Position numbers and translations under genes: made by a program
Notes under the pieces: model-generated
The model's input: only the letters and a program-made list of their open reading frames with translations
The model's database searches: none
Told to the model about the DNA's origin: nothing
In this document: positions 21,608 through 33,949 of the stretch, piece after piece
Layout of the letters: every line of letters starts with the position of its first letter
Position numbering within the stretch: the stretch's first letter is position 1
Assembly: GCA_033439295.1 (NCBI GenBank)
Contig: JAVTLE010000010.1
Coordinates: 1 to 64,000, forward strand
Source of the DNA: Deuterostichococcus epilithicus
Taxonomy: Eukaryota; Chlorophyta; Trebouxiophyceae; Prasiolales; Stichococcaceae
Direction: 5' to 3'
DNA length: 64,000 nt

Positions 21608-24310
21608 TCACGACTGCAATGCCGATTGACGCAACACATCGTAGCCCGGCAGCAGCAACTTCACAACGCCGCGGTGGGTGCCGACGGCAAGGTGGCCGTC
21701 GACAACTGCGGCGCACATGACCTTCGGCTGCACTCTAGGGGCCCGCTTGGGTGCGCAACCGTCTTTGCTGAGCGGCGGCTGCTGGTCGTCCAACGAGTCA
21801 CCAATCCTGCCGCGCATTGCCAGCCGCTTGCCTGTCGCTGCGTCTCTGATGTCCATGAAGCGCCAGTCCCCGGATGGGCACAGCGCCAGAAACACGCCGC
21901 CGGCCCCCGGCGGCACGTACAGAAAATCGTGCCTGTCATCTTCTCCAGACCGCCAGAGGGGAGCACCTGCGCAATGTTGTCGAGTTTGTTCCGGTGCATG
22001 TCAGGGCCCGAGTCAGTTTGCGACTGTTCTACTGAGCGCCGGGGCATGCAAGGCTTCCACCAACCACGCCAAGCAATCAGCCCAGGGTTGAGCGAGCTAG
22101 CTGGCGTCTTGCCAGGCTGGCGAGGACAGGGGTGGCTTGTCACCTGTGTGGCGCAGGTCGAAGCCGGCGGCGCTGCCGTCTGTGCAGCCACAGATCACGC
22201 GCTGGCGCTCGGGTCTGTAGAAGACCGAGCTCAGGCGGCTGCCACCTACAGCAGCACGCCCATAGCTGACATTACGCATGCAAGACCTTCTGTGATGCTG
22301 CTCAAAGGCACAAGCACTTGCCTGCTTGTCAAGCCGACGCCGTGCAGGCGACTCATATACTTTTCAAAGCTTGAACCGTGGCTGGCAAGCCAACAGACCT
22401 GCTGTGCCGGCCTGCCAGTGTGCGGCTGTCAGCCCTGTGACGGTGTCAGTGAGCGCCAGCGTGCCGTCGGCCGCCGCACTCGCTGCCATGCCGCCGCTTG
22501 GTCCGGTGCCTGCCGCATAGGATGCCGAGGTGATGGCAGCCGGATCCAGAGCGAATGTTAGCAGACGACAGCTGTGCCGTCCTCAGGTGCAGCTTTCGGA
22601 TGCGGCACGGCTGCACCTTCGTGGTCGTTGCGAAAGTGCATGAACCAATGAAGCAGCATGCCTGGCAGATGCAGCGCCGACAGGTGGGTGTCAGAGCCGT
22701 GCGGCCGTGCGATGGCATTGAGCGCGCCGCTGTACATGTCGTGCAGGTGCATGCCGCTGTCCTGCAGCGTGGCGCTCGCCACCACGCCATCAGCAACGCC
22801 CACGAACTGCACCTTGGAGCGCAGACCTGCAGTAGATGGCAGTGCACGCTTAGATGTCTGGGAAGCCCATACCATATGATGGGATGCTCCAGCGCGCACT
22901 TTCTGGTCCCGACTGCAGCTTCCCAACGAAGCAGTTGGATCATGGGGGAGAGGTTTCATGAGCTTGGAAGGCACGAGAGCATGTGGAGCTCTGCCTCGTG
23001 CAGCACCTGTGAATGCGCGCACGCGGCTGTCCTTGCGCCACAGGACGATCTGGCGGCCGCTGCCCGCCAGCAGGAGGTGAGGACCTGCCAGGGCAATCGC
23101 GCCCACGTCGGCATCCTGCTGCAAGTCCCACCTGATTTTCTCCTTCTTGACGTCATATAGCGCCACCGTCTGCATGACCAAGCACGAGTGAGGCTGTTGT
23201 CCGAGATGGCCTGACTGCCATGGGATCGAGCAAGTTCTGGCAGTCAGCGGCAGTGGCTGTGCATGACCATCCGCAGCAAATGACGGCAGAGACCAGTCCC
23301 TTTTTCTGCAGCTGACCTTGCCGCTAGCGCAGGCCAAGACGCCGTCGCAGTAGGCCATGTGCGACGCGACACCCACGTCAAGAGTGTTGATTTCAAGGTC
23401 CCGATAGCCGGCTGGCCCCACCCAACGCCGCGCTGCTGCTGCCTGCAGAAACTCGTGCCGCCAGCAGCAGTCGGGCCTGCATTGCCATCCAGACTGAAGC
23501 GGTGGAATCACTTGTTTAGAAGCCACTGAAGAATGGACACACCAGTCGCTGCCTCTGCACAGCAGGCGCGTGGGGCGTGCGTCATGATGTACAACGGTCC
23601 GCCACATGCATTGTGCGGGCCTCGAGCGAAGGCTCGTCATGCTGACTGGTCGTTTCGATGAACTTCGGTGCAGACAGCAGCCTGGTGCCGCATGGCCATC
23701 TTGGTCCGTGTGCATCTTGAAAGGGCGCCTCTGGCATGCAAGGCGCTTGGGACGAAAGCGCACCCGGGCGGCACCGCCAGGTCAGCAGGGTTTAGCACGC
23801 GCATGGTAAAGGGGCGGGGGTCCAACCTCCCCATGCAGGCGGACTCGAGCTCCACGCTGATTCCGAACGCCCTTGCGTCCGTGCAGTGCACCTGCCACAG
23901 CTTCCGCTGCCGGATGACGCCTTGCCTGCGTGGCATGCAGCGCACTGCATTTCGCAACACAAAAGGGCACCAAGTGGATGCGCTTTTGGGCCCGGCCTCC
24001 CGCCTGCAGCCTTTCTAGGTCTCAGACCCAGCCACCTTTCAGTGCAAGGCCTCCAGTGCGATGCGCATGACAATGCTCACATCAGGGGCAGCAAGGATGC
24101 TGGACGAATGGCGGTGTTTGCACACCAGTGGCGGCACGTCAGCTCAGCCGCGGCCAGCTGCCTGGCGTCGAGCCGCGCGAAGACGTTCTCGAGCAGGTCG
24201 TCGCCCAGCTGTCTGCCGATGCGACCCCGCAGGCCCAATGGCGCTTCCGGTTGTGCCGCACAATCTGCCATGATGAATGGGGTGGTGCCGGCCGTACTGC
24301 CGATCGCCAC
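21608..24310 (-). CDS. F-box protein with WD-like beta-propeller
   Basis: Eight exons: 24081-24310, 23775-23925, 23317-23442, 23007-23169, 22682-22826, 22399-22571, 22144-22245, 21608-21966; 482 aa, phases close. Residues ~28-75 form an F-box (GDDLLENVFARLDARQLAAA, then CRHWCANTAIRP), which would dock on Skp1 in an SCF ubiquitin ligase. Weak WD/beta-propeller repeats follow: TVALYDVKKEKIRWDL, HLLLAGSGRQIVLWRKDS, VQFVGVADGVVASATL, RVICGCTDGSAAGFDLRH and CPSGDWRFMDIRDAATG. The substrate is unknown. MADCAAQ, 13 residues in, is an alternative start. Several introns are multiples of three without stops, which leaves a deceptive open frame across 22558-23763. The exon 2/3 join is the least certain. 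Confidence 0.75.
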
Positions 24311-25041
24311 ACTCGTTCAACCGATGCTGCTCAGCCTGCTATCGGTAAAGATGGGTCTGGTGTGAGATGCCTCCTACAAAAGCCCTGTCGAACGCTGCAG
24401 GCACTAGCACTGGTGCAGAATGATATGTTATGATCCGAGATGAGGCAAAGTGTGCTCTAAACAAATGAATGCCTGGTCGATTTTGAACAACTCTATAAGC
24501 GAGGGGAATGGAAGAGTCCAGGCTCCAGGCTTCCTCTGCGCAGATCTCTGGTTTCTCGCACGTGCATGTCGCAACACGTGCGTTCGACGTGTCGCGCGCA
24601 CCGAGCACCTGCTTCGCAGACCAGTCAGTCAGATGCTGTGAGTCAGTCGACCGGGAGGCATACTATATATTGTGCATTGTCAACCGTGTTGCTGGATTGC
24701 ATCTTGTTGCTGTCGTTTTCTCATCTGCCGGAGGCTCGACTGCGCCTCATACTGTTCCAGCATACGCGCGCACAGGACAGCATTCACAGGACACCAGACC
24801 AGGTGGGAGACCACGTCGCCAGCAGTTCCATTGATTTCTTGAAAGCTTCACACTTGCTGCACATGCAAATACAGGCGTGTGATGTATGAACCTTCTTGCT
24901 GCAGCATGGCAAACAGCCTCCTGCACCAATCGGGCGGCGCGCTTGCCGCTCTGGGCAGCCACCGGCTACAGATATCTCAGAAGCCTTTCACCGCTCCAGG
25001 TGACCTCGATGCATTGGGCACCACCCCATGATGCCATGCAC
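24311..25041. other. Divergent intergenic region
   Basis: 731 bp between the starts of the F-box gene and sppA, holding both 5' ends. I see no motif I can name. An in-frame ATG at 24886 could lengthen the SppA leader. Confidence 0.45.
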
Positions 25042-28000
25042 ATGGCGCGTGTGCCGGTGACATTGTGTCAGCTAGGACCGCATTTTATTTGCGCTGTCCC
25101 TGCAGCGACCTCCCTGCTTCTGCGAGCAGGCTCGCGGCAGCTGCTGGGGACCAGTGCACAGCGCCGACAGGTTCGGCAGCAGCGCTGCTGCCGCACGGAG
25201 GCGACACAGGAGTCGCCAGACACACCGGTGCCGACGGACTCGGATGACAGCTCCGGGAATGTCGCTGCGGCGGACGCCAGCACGAATGGCGCCGCGCTTG
25301 CGACGGCGCCCAAGAGCGGGACGAATGCAGAGCTGCCACTTGGGGAACTGAAGTGGGAGACCCCCGGCGGTGAGCCAAGCTCTCAGGGCAGCAGCACACG
25401 CCCTGATGACTTCGAGGGGGACTGGTCTGCATGAATGCTTGGTTGCGAATGAGAGGACCCTTGACAAGCTCTTGATGTGAGAGCGAAGTGCGGCTGACTG
25501 TGAAGGTGGCAGGAGGTTCCTGACCTCACTGGCGCTGCTGCGGGCACTGCCCTGGCGCAAGTTCAAGAAAGGGTCCACCCTCGTCATCGAGGTGCGATCG
25601 GCCGGAGCAACAGCAAACCTGCTCGCATTGCACAGATGTCGGTCCCATAAACGTTACAAAAACGTCACTGGAACAAGGCTTGACGGCAATGAGCTCGCGG
25701 TGCCAACGTGCTGGAACTTTGCGCAGCTGGGCGGCGCCATCAACGAGCAGAAAGGTGGCCGCTTCTCGCCGCCGACCAACATCCCCACCATCTGTGAGGC
25801 GCTGCAAAAGGCGGCAGTGGACCCTCGCATCGAGGGCATCTATTTCAAGGTGTCCCCTCCAACCACGGGGTCTCTGGGTCTATGCATACATGGCTTTGCT
25901 GACGCCAGTGAAGCATGGCAGCCGTACCAGTTCTGCCTGCGTCCTCCGCCAACCCTGCCACTGTAGCCGGGCTGCACCAGGCTCGAGGAAGTCGACTCGC
26001 TTCCACCACGCGGGGACACTGGTCGAGACGATCCACTGGCAAGACCTGATCACCCCATCCCGCCGTGACTGCTCTGCCGCAGATCGCGCCGCTGCAGGCG
26101 GGCTGGGCCAAGCTGGAGGAGCTGCGGCGCCACATCGACGCCTTCAACGCCTGCGGCAAGTGGACTGTCTCTTGGATGAGCGTGGTGCGTGCCTCCCTGC
26201 GCCTTTGTGCCCCGCGCACGTCTCGTGCTGCGGGTGCGACTTCGGCTGGTGGCGCCGCCTTGGCAGCGTCCCGTGGGCGCCGTCTGGCCCTCTGCACTGG
26301 CGACTCTGGCGAGGACTCGGCCGCAATGTGACGTCACTGGCATCTCCCTCCTCGGCTCCCGGTTTTCCGGCGCTTGCGTCCTGGGCGAGGATGCAGCGGC
26401 GATGTGACGTCAGCAGCACCTGCCATTCAGCCCCTGCACTTCCTGCCTGCTGCTTGCACCCACAGCACCGCACACAGGCGGTGCTGGACCCACCGAGCCT
26501 TTACGACTTTTGTGACGGCTGGCAGGGCGGCGAGAAGGAGTACTACCTTGCTTCGGCATGTAAGGAGCTGTATGTTGCACCCACAGCCGGGTTCACGCTC
26601 AAGGGCTTCAAGGTCGCTGGTGCGCCCGAGTTCCTCCAGCATGCATGGTTGCGATTGCTTCAAAACTCGACACGCCTTTGACCGACATGTGATGCACAGC
26701 CTCTTGACATGGTAGGCTGGTCGTGTGCATGCGTGTTGAGAGGGCCGCCGCAGCTGCATGCCCAAACGGCGGAGGGCTGAGTTTCCATCACAATGCAGGC
26801 ACCTTCCTGCGGGGTGTGCTCGACAAGGTCGGGGTGGAACCGGAACTCGTGCGCATTGGTGCGTTTTGCGCTTCGAGGTTGTCTGCGGTTGTCCTGTCAT
26901 CCTCTCGAGCCCTGCCTCCCGCAGTGCAATCGCCCCGCTTGCCTGCCGCCGCCCTGCGTCTTGCTGTTGGGATGGGGCTGGGAACAGGTATCTGAGTTGA
27001 ATCTCCTTGTCTACCAGCCCATGGCAGCCTTCCCACTGCTGCCCATTCAGTTGACCACGAGTCTCGCAAAGCACAGCGCAGTGAACACCCAGGCAGGTTC
27101 CGTGGCAGCAGGCTGTCAGCAAAGCTTCCAGCGTGTGATCCGCGCGCCTTTCCCCCGAAACAGGCAAGTACAAGTCAGCGGGGGACCAGCTGCTGCGGCG
27201 CGACATGAGCGAGGCGCAGGCGGAGCAGCTGGGCGCGCTGCTGGACGACATTTTTGCCGGCTTCGTCTCCGCGGTGTCCGCCTCACGCGGCAAGACGCCC
27301 GAAGAGGTCCGTTGCACCGCCTTCCATGCATATCCAAGCCCTGTACTTCTAGGAGGCTGAGCTTCGGGTCTGTCGCGGAGGTCAGCCCCAGGTCAACCCC
27401 AGCCACACCAGCCTGCTGCAGAGTCGCTTGGGCAGCTGACCCCCCGCGGCGCATGCTTTATGGTATGCGCTGCATCTGACGCCCTCCGCCGTGGTCATGC
27501 CGCCGCACACTGTTTAGGGTTTACAACACCTAGGTTTACAACCCCTGTGCTCTCCATCTGTCCAGGTGAAGCAGATGCTGGACCAGGCATGGTACGACCA
27601 GAAGAAGTACGCGGAGGGTGGCTGGGTGACCGGCCTCAAGTATGAGGACGAGATGCTGGACCTGCTGCGGGTGCGCGCTTGAAGGGTTTGGGCAGGTGCA
27701 GGTTCTGACAGCTGCTCGTTGAAGTTGGGCTTTGCAGGGAAATGCAGTTGGGCTTTGCAGGGAAATGCAGGTAGCATGCGGACTTCCTGGCCAGCCTAGC
27801 TGGACTGTTGCAGTGCAGATCGTGTGCATCACCCTCTGCTGCGCCTGGGGGAAGGGTTGTGCCGAGTGTGGGTGGGATCATGGCAGGAGCGCAGCACTTT
27901 TAACACATGCGCCTCATGCTGCTGCAGGAGCGTACCGACTCGAAGAAGGACGAGAAGACAGGGCTGTGGAAGGGCCGCCCCAAGGCCGTCGGTCTGTGCG

Positions 28001-30810
28001 CCTTTCCCCACTGTTGTTCAAACTGGATCTACTGCAGTCCAAAGCTCCACGCCACCAACCGTCCCTGGACTCACAGCACATTCATTGGAGCGTCATGCTG
28101 TGCAGTGCATAGCCATGTCTGGTCCTAGTGCCGGCACTGGGTCGCAGGCGTTGATGTTCATCTGCCTCGACTGCTGCCCGCAGGAAGAAGTATGCAAAGG
28201 TGTCGCCGAGCGCTTTCGGCCTGAACAAGGGCAAGAAGCGCATTGCGGTGATCCGCGCGGGCGGCGCCATTGTCGGCGGCGGAGGCGGCGGCGGCAGCGG
28301 CCAGATCAAGGCAGACGATGTTATCAAGCAGCTCCGTCAGGTCGAAAAGGACAAGGTGTGCTCCTCGAACTCTCGTTTCAGACCAGGCACAGGCTCCTCG
28401 TAATGAGACCATCTGGAGGTCTAAGGGATAGGCTGGGTGGGGAAGGTGGTGGCGTTTGCAGCAGTTCAACAAGACTTGTGCGGCGGCTAAACTCCCAGAT
28501 TGCATCCACCACTGCAGCGGAACAGAGGGGGCGTGCACCACCTTTTCCGCAACCTCAGCGGACAACCTCGATGCGTGCAGGGCGTGGCAGCGGTGGTGTT
28601 GCGGGTCGACTCCCCTGGTGGCGACGCGCTGGCGTCGGACCTCATGTGGCGTGCCATCCTCCAGACACGCAAGCAGAAACCTGTCATCGCCAGCATGGGC
28701 GACGTCGCCGCCTCCGGCGGTGCGCACCAATGCAGTGATGCGGTGTGAAGCTGGCTTCATGACGACAGGCTGACTTGCCATGGCACCATGCAGGTTTGTC
28801 ACGTGTCAGCGCATGGGACTGCCGCATGCTCGACACCCAGCAGCAGTGCGACGCTGGCTGGATTGTATGCGGTAACCGCTACCGGGCCCTGAAGATCCGC
28901 AACATGCGTGCAGGCTACTACATGGCCATGGCGTGCAGCAAGGTGGTGGCTGAGGCGCTCACCATCACAGGCTCCATCGGCGTCATCAGCGGCAAGTTTA
29001 ACCTGCAGGGCCTGTACGATCGCGTCGGCTATGTCAAGACCACCATCTCGCGCGGAAAGTGAGCGCTTGCCGTTTGAGCACGCTGCCGTGCCTTTCCCAC
29101 AGCGTGGACTGCGTCTGCAAGCTGGTACGGGTCCTGACAGCAGGGTGAAGGCCAAGGCGGCGGCAGGCCCTGCAGCTTTGCACCTCTAGTTCATGACGAA
29201 ATGATCTAACTCACGAAAGTGTCCCTTTCACAATGGATATAGTGTGCAACTGACTGCCATCCCTTGGCACAGGTGGGCGGAGCTGGATTCTGACGAGAAG
29301 CCGTTCACAGAGGCGGAGGCCGCATACTTCAACGATGCCGCCGTATTTGCTTACGAGTCCTTCCGCAACAAGGTGTGCCTCACTCCTCACCACAGCCTCG
29401 ATGGAGCCCATGTTTTCCAGCACTCGCAGAGCCTTCAGCAATGCCATCCGCAGAGCTTTCCGCAGCTGCAGGGACTGCGTCGTCACGCTCGACGCAGCGC
29501 ATCCCCGCACTCCGATGGCGCCAGCCTGTGCATGGTGCTAGTCAGCGTGGAATGCTCCTCTGCACTCAGCACCTCCGCCTGAGACGCTGCGCCTTGTCCG
29601 CTTTCGACAGGCGGCAGAGTCGCGCGGCATGGAGGTGGCCGCGATGCAGGAGCGCGCGCAAGGCCGGGTGTGGTCCGGCGCCGCGGCGCTGCAGCAGGGC
29701 CTGGTGGATGCACTGGGCGGCCTGCCGCGCGCGGTCGCCATCGCCAAGCAGGCAGCCGGCCTCGGTGCGAACAGCCCTTTGCCTGAGTGCTTTCCGAGGT
29801 GTCTGGCCTGTGGAGTGCTGCAGGAAGGGAACTTGTCTGAGAATAGGCGCTCATGCTGCGCACGCTAGACTGGCCTGCTGGTTGTGGCTCGTGCGTGAGG
29901 CGTCGAACACTGAGGTCCAGTCCGTGAGCAGCAACATGCATGCCGGGGAGATGCACTTTAGAACTCGAGCACTTCCAAAGGCCCTGAGCCTGAAAAGCAG
30001 CTTTTGAAACTGCTGCTGCATTGGCGTGCTGCAGCGGGTCTCAGTTCACCACCGCATTTGCGTGCTGCAGAGGGTGAGGCGGTGCGGGTGCAGGAGCTCA
30101 GCAAGCAGCAGGTCAGCCCGCTGGCGCTTGTCACCGGCGGCGCCTCCGCCGCGTCCAGCCCCGTGGCGGCGCTCGCCCTGCTGCAGGTGCGGCTCTCACT
30201 CAGAGGCCCCGCTGTTTCGTTCCCCGGACTCCCGAGCGGGTTATGCGCAGCTACCAGAGCAGTACCTGTGTCTAGCACGCCGCTTGGGTCGCACCAGGGT
30301 TTCCGATGAACCAGCTCAAAACCGCATGTCAATCCGTGGTGAGGTCCTGCACGACTCACAGATGCTTCAATGACCCTTCTTGCTGCCGCAGCTGGCATGG
30401 CTGGCGCTCACGCAGCCCCAGGCGGCGGCAGCAGCAGTCGACAGCAGCGGCGGCAGCGGCCTGTCGGCTCTGATGGGGGTGGTAGCAGCGTCCAGCCTCG
30501 GTGGTGCCAGCAGCCAGCTCAGTGCGGACCCCTCTCGTCCGCTGGCACTCATGCCTGACCTTCAGGTGAGGTGTGGGAATGATATCAGCGCAGGACCGGC
30601 CGCATCATGTGCGTAGTAGCAGCATACTTTGTGGCACATGCAATTTTACTGACAATGGCAAACTCTTGGCGCCGTCCCTACTCGGGCTGCCATAGGATGC
30701 TCTTCGACCAGTTTCGCATGTCTCACTAGGTGGACGGCGCTCACTCCGCCAGCCTGGTGGGTGCCGGCGTGTCTTCGGATATTGGCGACCTGCTGCGGCG
30801 GCTGCTTTAG
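25042..30810 (+). CDS. sppA: Plastid protease IV (SppA)
   Basis: Seventeen exons: 25042-25369, 25506-25591, 25694-25849, 26083-26181, 26526-26619, 26799-26858, 27164-27306, 27566-27670, 27928-27995, 28184-28355, 28581-28719, 28914-29058, 29273-29372, 29611-29764, 30071-30186, 30392-30565, 30730-30810; 739 aa. SppA cleaves membrane-bound peptides; in plants it is a light-induced thylakoid serine protease. After a transit-type leader, the N-terminal half has [20 protein letters not shown] and [18 protein letters not shown] with the general-base Lys. The C-terminal half has [17 protein letters not shown], the Ser motif [15 protein letters not shown] and [14 protein letters not shown]. Both catalytic residues are present in the tandem fold. 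The Ala/Ser-rich tail is unusual. Acceptors of exons 2 and 3 are non-ideal (AAG, GAG) and least certain. Confidence 0.93.
27724..27769 (+). repeat. 23-bp tandem duplication in an sppA intron
   Basis: Two perfect head-to-tail copies of a 23-bp unit within the intron after exon 8. Each copy carries a TTTGCAG that looks like a 3' splice site, so the duplication could offer decoy acceptors. Confidence 0.85.
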
Positions 30811-31471
30811 GCGCTCGCGGCAATGTCACGGGAGCCACTGCTGGAGGCTGCATGGTGGCCCGCTGTTACCAGATCCCAATTCGGAGAGGACAGCTACTAG
30901 CTGTGTAGGCTTAGGTGTTGAACGTCATCCAATAGCAGCATGCAGCTGCGTCATGTGTGCAGTGAGACCCAGCGGTTGTCTCTCTGTGGCTTCACAACGA
31001 ACAGAAGACAGAGCAGCTCGACAGGCTAGTGCTTGTATCGAAAACCATCCTTTGATTCGTATTCTTTCACAAAATGCTGGGCGAGGTTGTAGTTTGCAGA
31101 GAGCTGATCCCAGACCAATGAATTGGTGGCGCCGTAGGTAGCAGCAAGGGACAGCTTCGGCAATATGGCACAAACACAGGCAATCGTCTGGAGGCTGATC
31201 GGTATAATTGATGTAGTACGCTTATGAACTACAAATCTGACTGCTCAAGGAGGAGAAGGACGCACACTGCCGGTGCACGTGCACAGTGTTCTGAACGTCA
31301 CTGAGTACCTAGCTACCTGCGCTGAGCTGACTGTTCCTTGCCACATTCACGTGGTTATGTCCGACTACATCCTGTCCGATCGGAGGCCTGCTTAGCCAAG
31401 CTCCGTTCTCATCCAGGACTGGCAGACACAGAAGAAAGTTCCAAAAAATGGTGCACTCGACATCACCGGTG
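30811..31471. other. Convergent intergenic region
   Basis: 3' ends of sppA and panB face each other here. The stretch is less GC-rich than the genes and I see no coding sequence. Confidence 0.5.
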
Positions 31472-33949
31472 TCAACCTCCGCCTTCCAGGGCGTCTGCGG
31501 CGGCGGCAAAGCCCGCCTCGCGCGCCGCCGCCGCCGCCGCGACGCGCTCGCCTCCTCCAATCCGGTACGGCGAGAAGGCGGCCGACGGGAACTCGCGACC
31601 CTCCACCTCCTCCCTGTATGAGGTTAGCGCCTCCTGCACTGCCTGCGTCAGCGGGAAGCGGCGCAGGGCATCGGGCCTGCAACAGACAGGTCTCTTGCCA
31701 CCTGGCCGCGCTGCCGGGTTGGCAGGCGACTCTAAATGCCGGCCGACAGCCTCCAGGTGCGTGGCACGGCGCTGCAACTCCGGCCAGACGCGCGACGCCT
31801 CCCGGATGCGTGCACAGCGGCTGGCGGCGCAGCGTGCGGACCCTGACAGCAGGCCAAGGGTTTCGCCCACCTGGCCGATGGCGCCGTACTGCTTGCAGAA
31901 CTTGGGCGTGACCTTGGCGTGGTGTGGATGCTGCATCATGCCCAGCAGGTCGTGGTACACCAGCACCTGCAATCAAGCAGAGTTTCAAGGTTTCGGGGTC
32001 GATGAATAGAATGGCGGTCTGCAGCGGATGGCATTGATTGATGCGCACGCATTGGAACGACAGCACATGGCAAGGCTGCACGTGTACTCGCGCTCGCCAC
32101 TTGCTGAGCGGCCTGATCGTGCGCTTGCCCGATCCTGTGAAGCGCGGCAAGCATTTCGAACGGAAGCACAAGTGCACGTAAGCAAGGGTCGCCTGCCGGG
32201 TTGAGTCCCTCGCCTGCCCGGAGCAGCCAACACCGGCGCCAATGCCGATGGTGGGTATGGACAGCTCTGCCGTCACTGCCGCAGCGACCGCCGCCGGAAC
32301 GCACTCCAGGACGATCGCAAAGCAGCCTGCCTGCTCCAGCGCCTGGATGCACAGCAGATCGGCGGTGCCTCAATTACCCCTACAGCGACGGAGCATGCTC
32401 CGACTGCCACTGGCGGTGTTGGGCGAACTTCGCAGCGCACCACAATGTTGACTTTCGCTCGGCAACCCGTTGGCGGCCTCGGCGCGTTTCGCTTTCCGTT
32501 GACTTGCATCCTCACTCTGCATTGTCTTGCACCCTGACATTGCCGTGAACGCCGGCGACAGCGTGTCGCCGCCCACCTTGGCGTCGTGCAGCACGCTGAG
32601 CGCGGACGCGGCGGACTGCGCCTGCGGCCGGAAGCCGCCCATGACGCTGATGGTCTGCGGCATGAGCCCTGTGTGGCCCATGACGGCGATGCCGGCATCC
32701 ACCACAGCGCGCACCCCCTGTATGCGCACTGGGCCGCCGCCTGCATGGCGGGGGAGTCCATGTGAGTTTCGGACTCGCAGCCGCAACGCCAGCAAGGCGG
32801 CACAGCGCCGTCCAAGTGTCAGACTGAATGTAGGTTCCCAGGTGTTTGCATGCGCCCCCTGCGCGGCCGCATCCATGCGCCGCAGCATGAGCTTTCTTCC
32901 AGGACCCCGATGAGGAGCTAGCGCTGCCCCGCCAAGACCGCTTTTGCTGCACATACAGCCGGCTGATGGCATGCAGCATGGGCGCCACGCCGTTCTGGTG
33001 ACCGCACAAGCACTGAGCGACACGCCTTCCAGCTTGACGGCGTCCATGCCGCCCTCCTTCATCATGCGCACGGCTGAGGCGACGGCGGCGCCGGGCCCGC
33101 CTTCGTAGCAGCCGAAGGGCAGGTCGCCGACCAGCAGCGGGCGGCGGGCGCCGCGCGCGACAGCCCGGCAGTGCACCAGCATCTCGTCGAGGGTGATGGG
33201 CAGCGTCGTGTCGTGGCCGTGCACCACCATCGCGGCGGAGTCGCCCACCAGCAGCACATCGATGCCCGCCTGCTCCACCTGCAGGTCGTCAGCATGGGGG
33301 TGCATCCTTGGATGTTACCAGCATGTCCCTTTTGTGCCTAAGGAGTGTTGGATCTCGGACAGCTGCTTTGCTGCCACATGCGAGCTCCTGCCGCCTCGCC
33401 CAAGCCTCAGGATGTGCTGCCCCGCAGTTCGGCTTGCCGTGCCGCCAGGACGCTGTGCATTGGGGTCGATCATCATCTGTGCAGCGGAGGCGGCATCTGG
33501 CGCACGGATGAAGACCCTGAATCCCCTGAAACCCGAGGGCGCACGTGCACGGCGGACGGGTAATCATAGGCGGTGACCATGGTGAGCGGCACGCCGGAGC
33601 GGTACTTCTGGCGCAGCTGTCGCAGCGTGAAGCGCTTGGGAGACGGCGTCACGGGGCCTGAGTAGACAGCCGCGTCCGGCTGGTTCGACAGGTCGCGCGT
33701 CCCCGGCGGCGGCTGCGCCGACCGGGCGCTGGTTCGCTGCGCTGCTGCAGCAACGTGCACCGCCGCAATCGCCGATGGGGCTGCACCTACATGTAGGTGC
33801 AGCGGATGTGGGGCGGCGAAGGCCCTCCGGTGCCGGAAGCTGGGCAATGAAAGGCGCTCATGCGCTGCATTGTGTGGATCCCCGTTGTGCACTGCTCTCG
33901 CATGGTCCTCACCTGCTCTCTTAGGGACCTTGTAATCGTTCTCAGACAT
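31472..33949 (-). CDS. panB: Ketopantoate hydroxymethyltransferase
   Basis: Six exons: 33545-33949, 33026-33278, 32577-32740, 32214-32342, 31871-31966, 31472-31642; 405 aa. The enzyme adds a formaldehyde unit from methylene-tetrahydrofolate to 2-ketoisovalerate, the first pantothenate (CoA) step. Signatures in order: [36 protein letters not shown] (metal-binding Asp), [40 protein letters not shown] (catalytic Glu), IPTIGIGAG and [11 protein letters not shown]. The ~100-residue leader could target mitochondria; the exact start is unsure. An Ala-rich ~30-residue tail extends the usual C-terminus. Introns 2 and 4 appear to have GC donors (GAAG|GCGTGT, GGCAG|GCGAGG), as only these give the family-perfect joins LEGGGPV and CSGQVLVYHD. 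Intron 5 is a multiple of three and open, so retention would not break the frame. Confidence 0.92.

Noticed and set aside
21470-22561. 363-aa plus-strand open frame
   Set aside because: It overlaps the F-box gene's exons on the other strand; low-complexity Cys/Ala/Arg composition and no domain show it is a shadow.
22558-23763. 401-aa continuous minus-strand frame as one exon
   Set aside because: Several introns with good GT and AG borders lie inside it and are open by chance; the spliced model keeps phase over all eight exons and removes non-conserved stretches.
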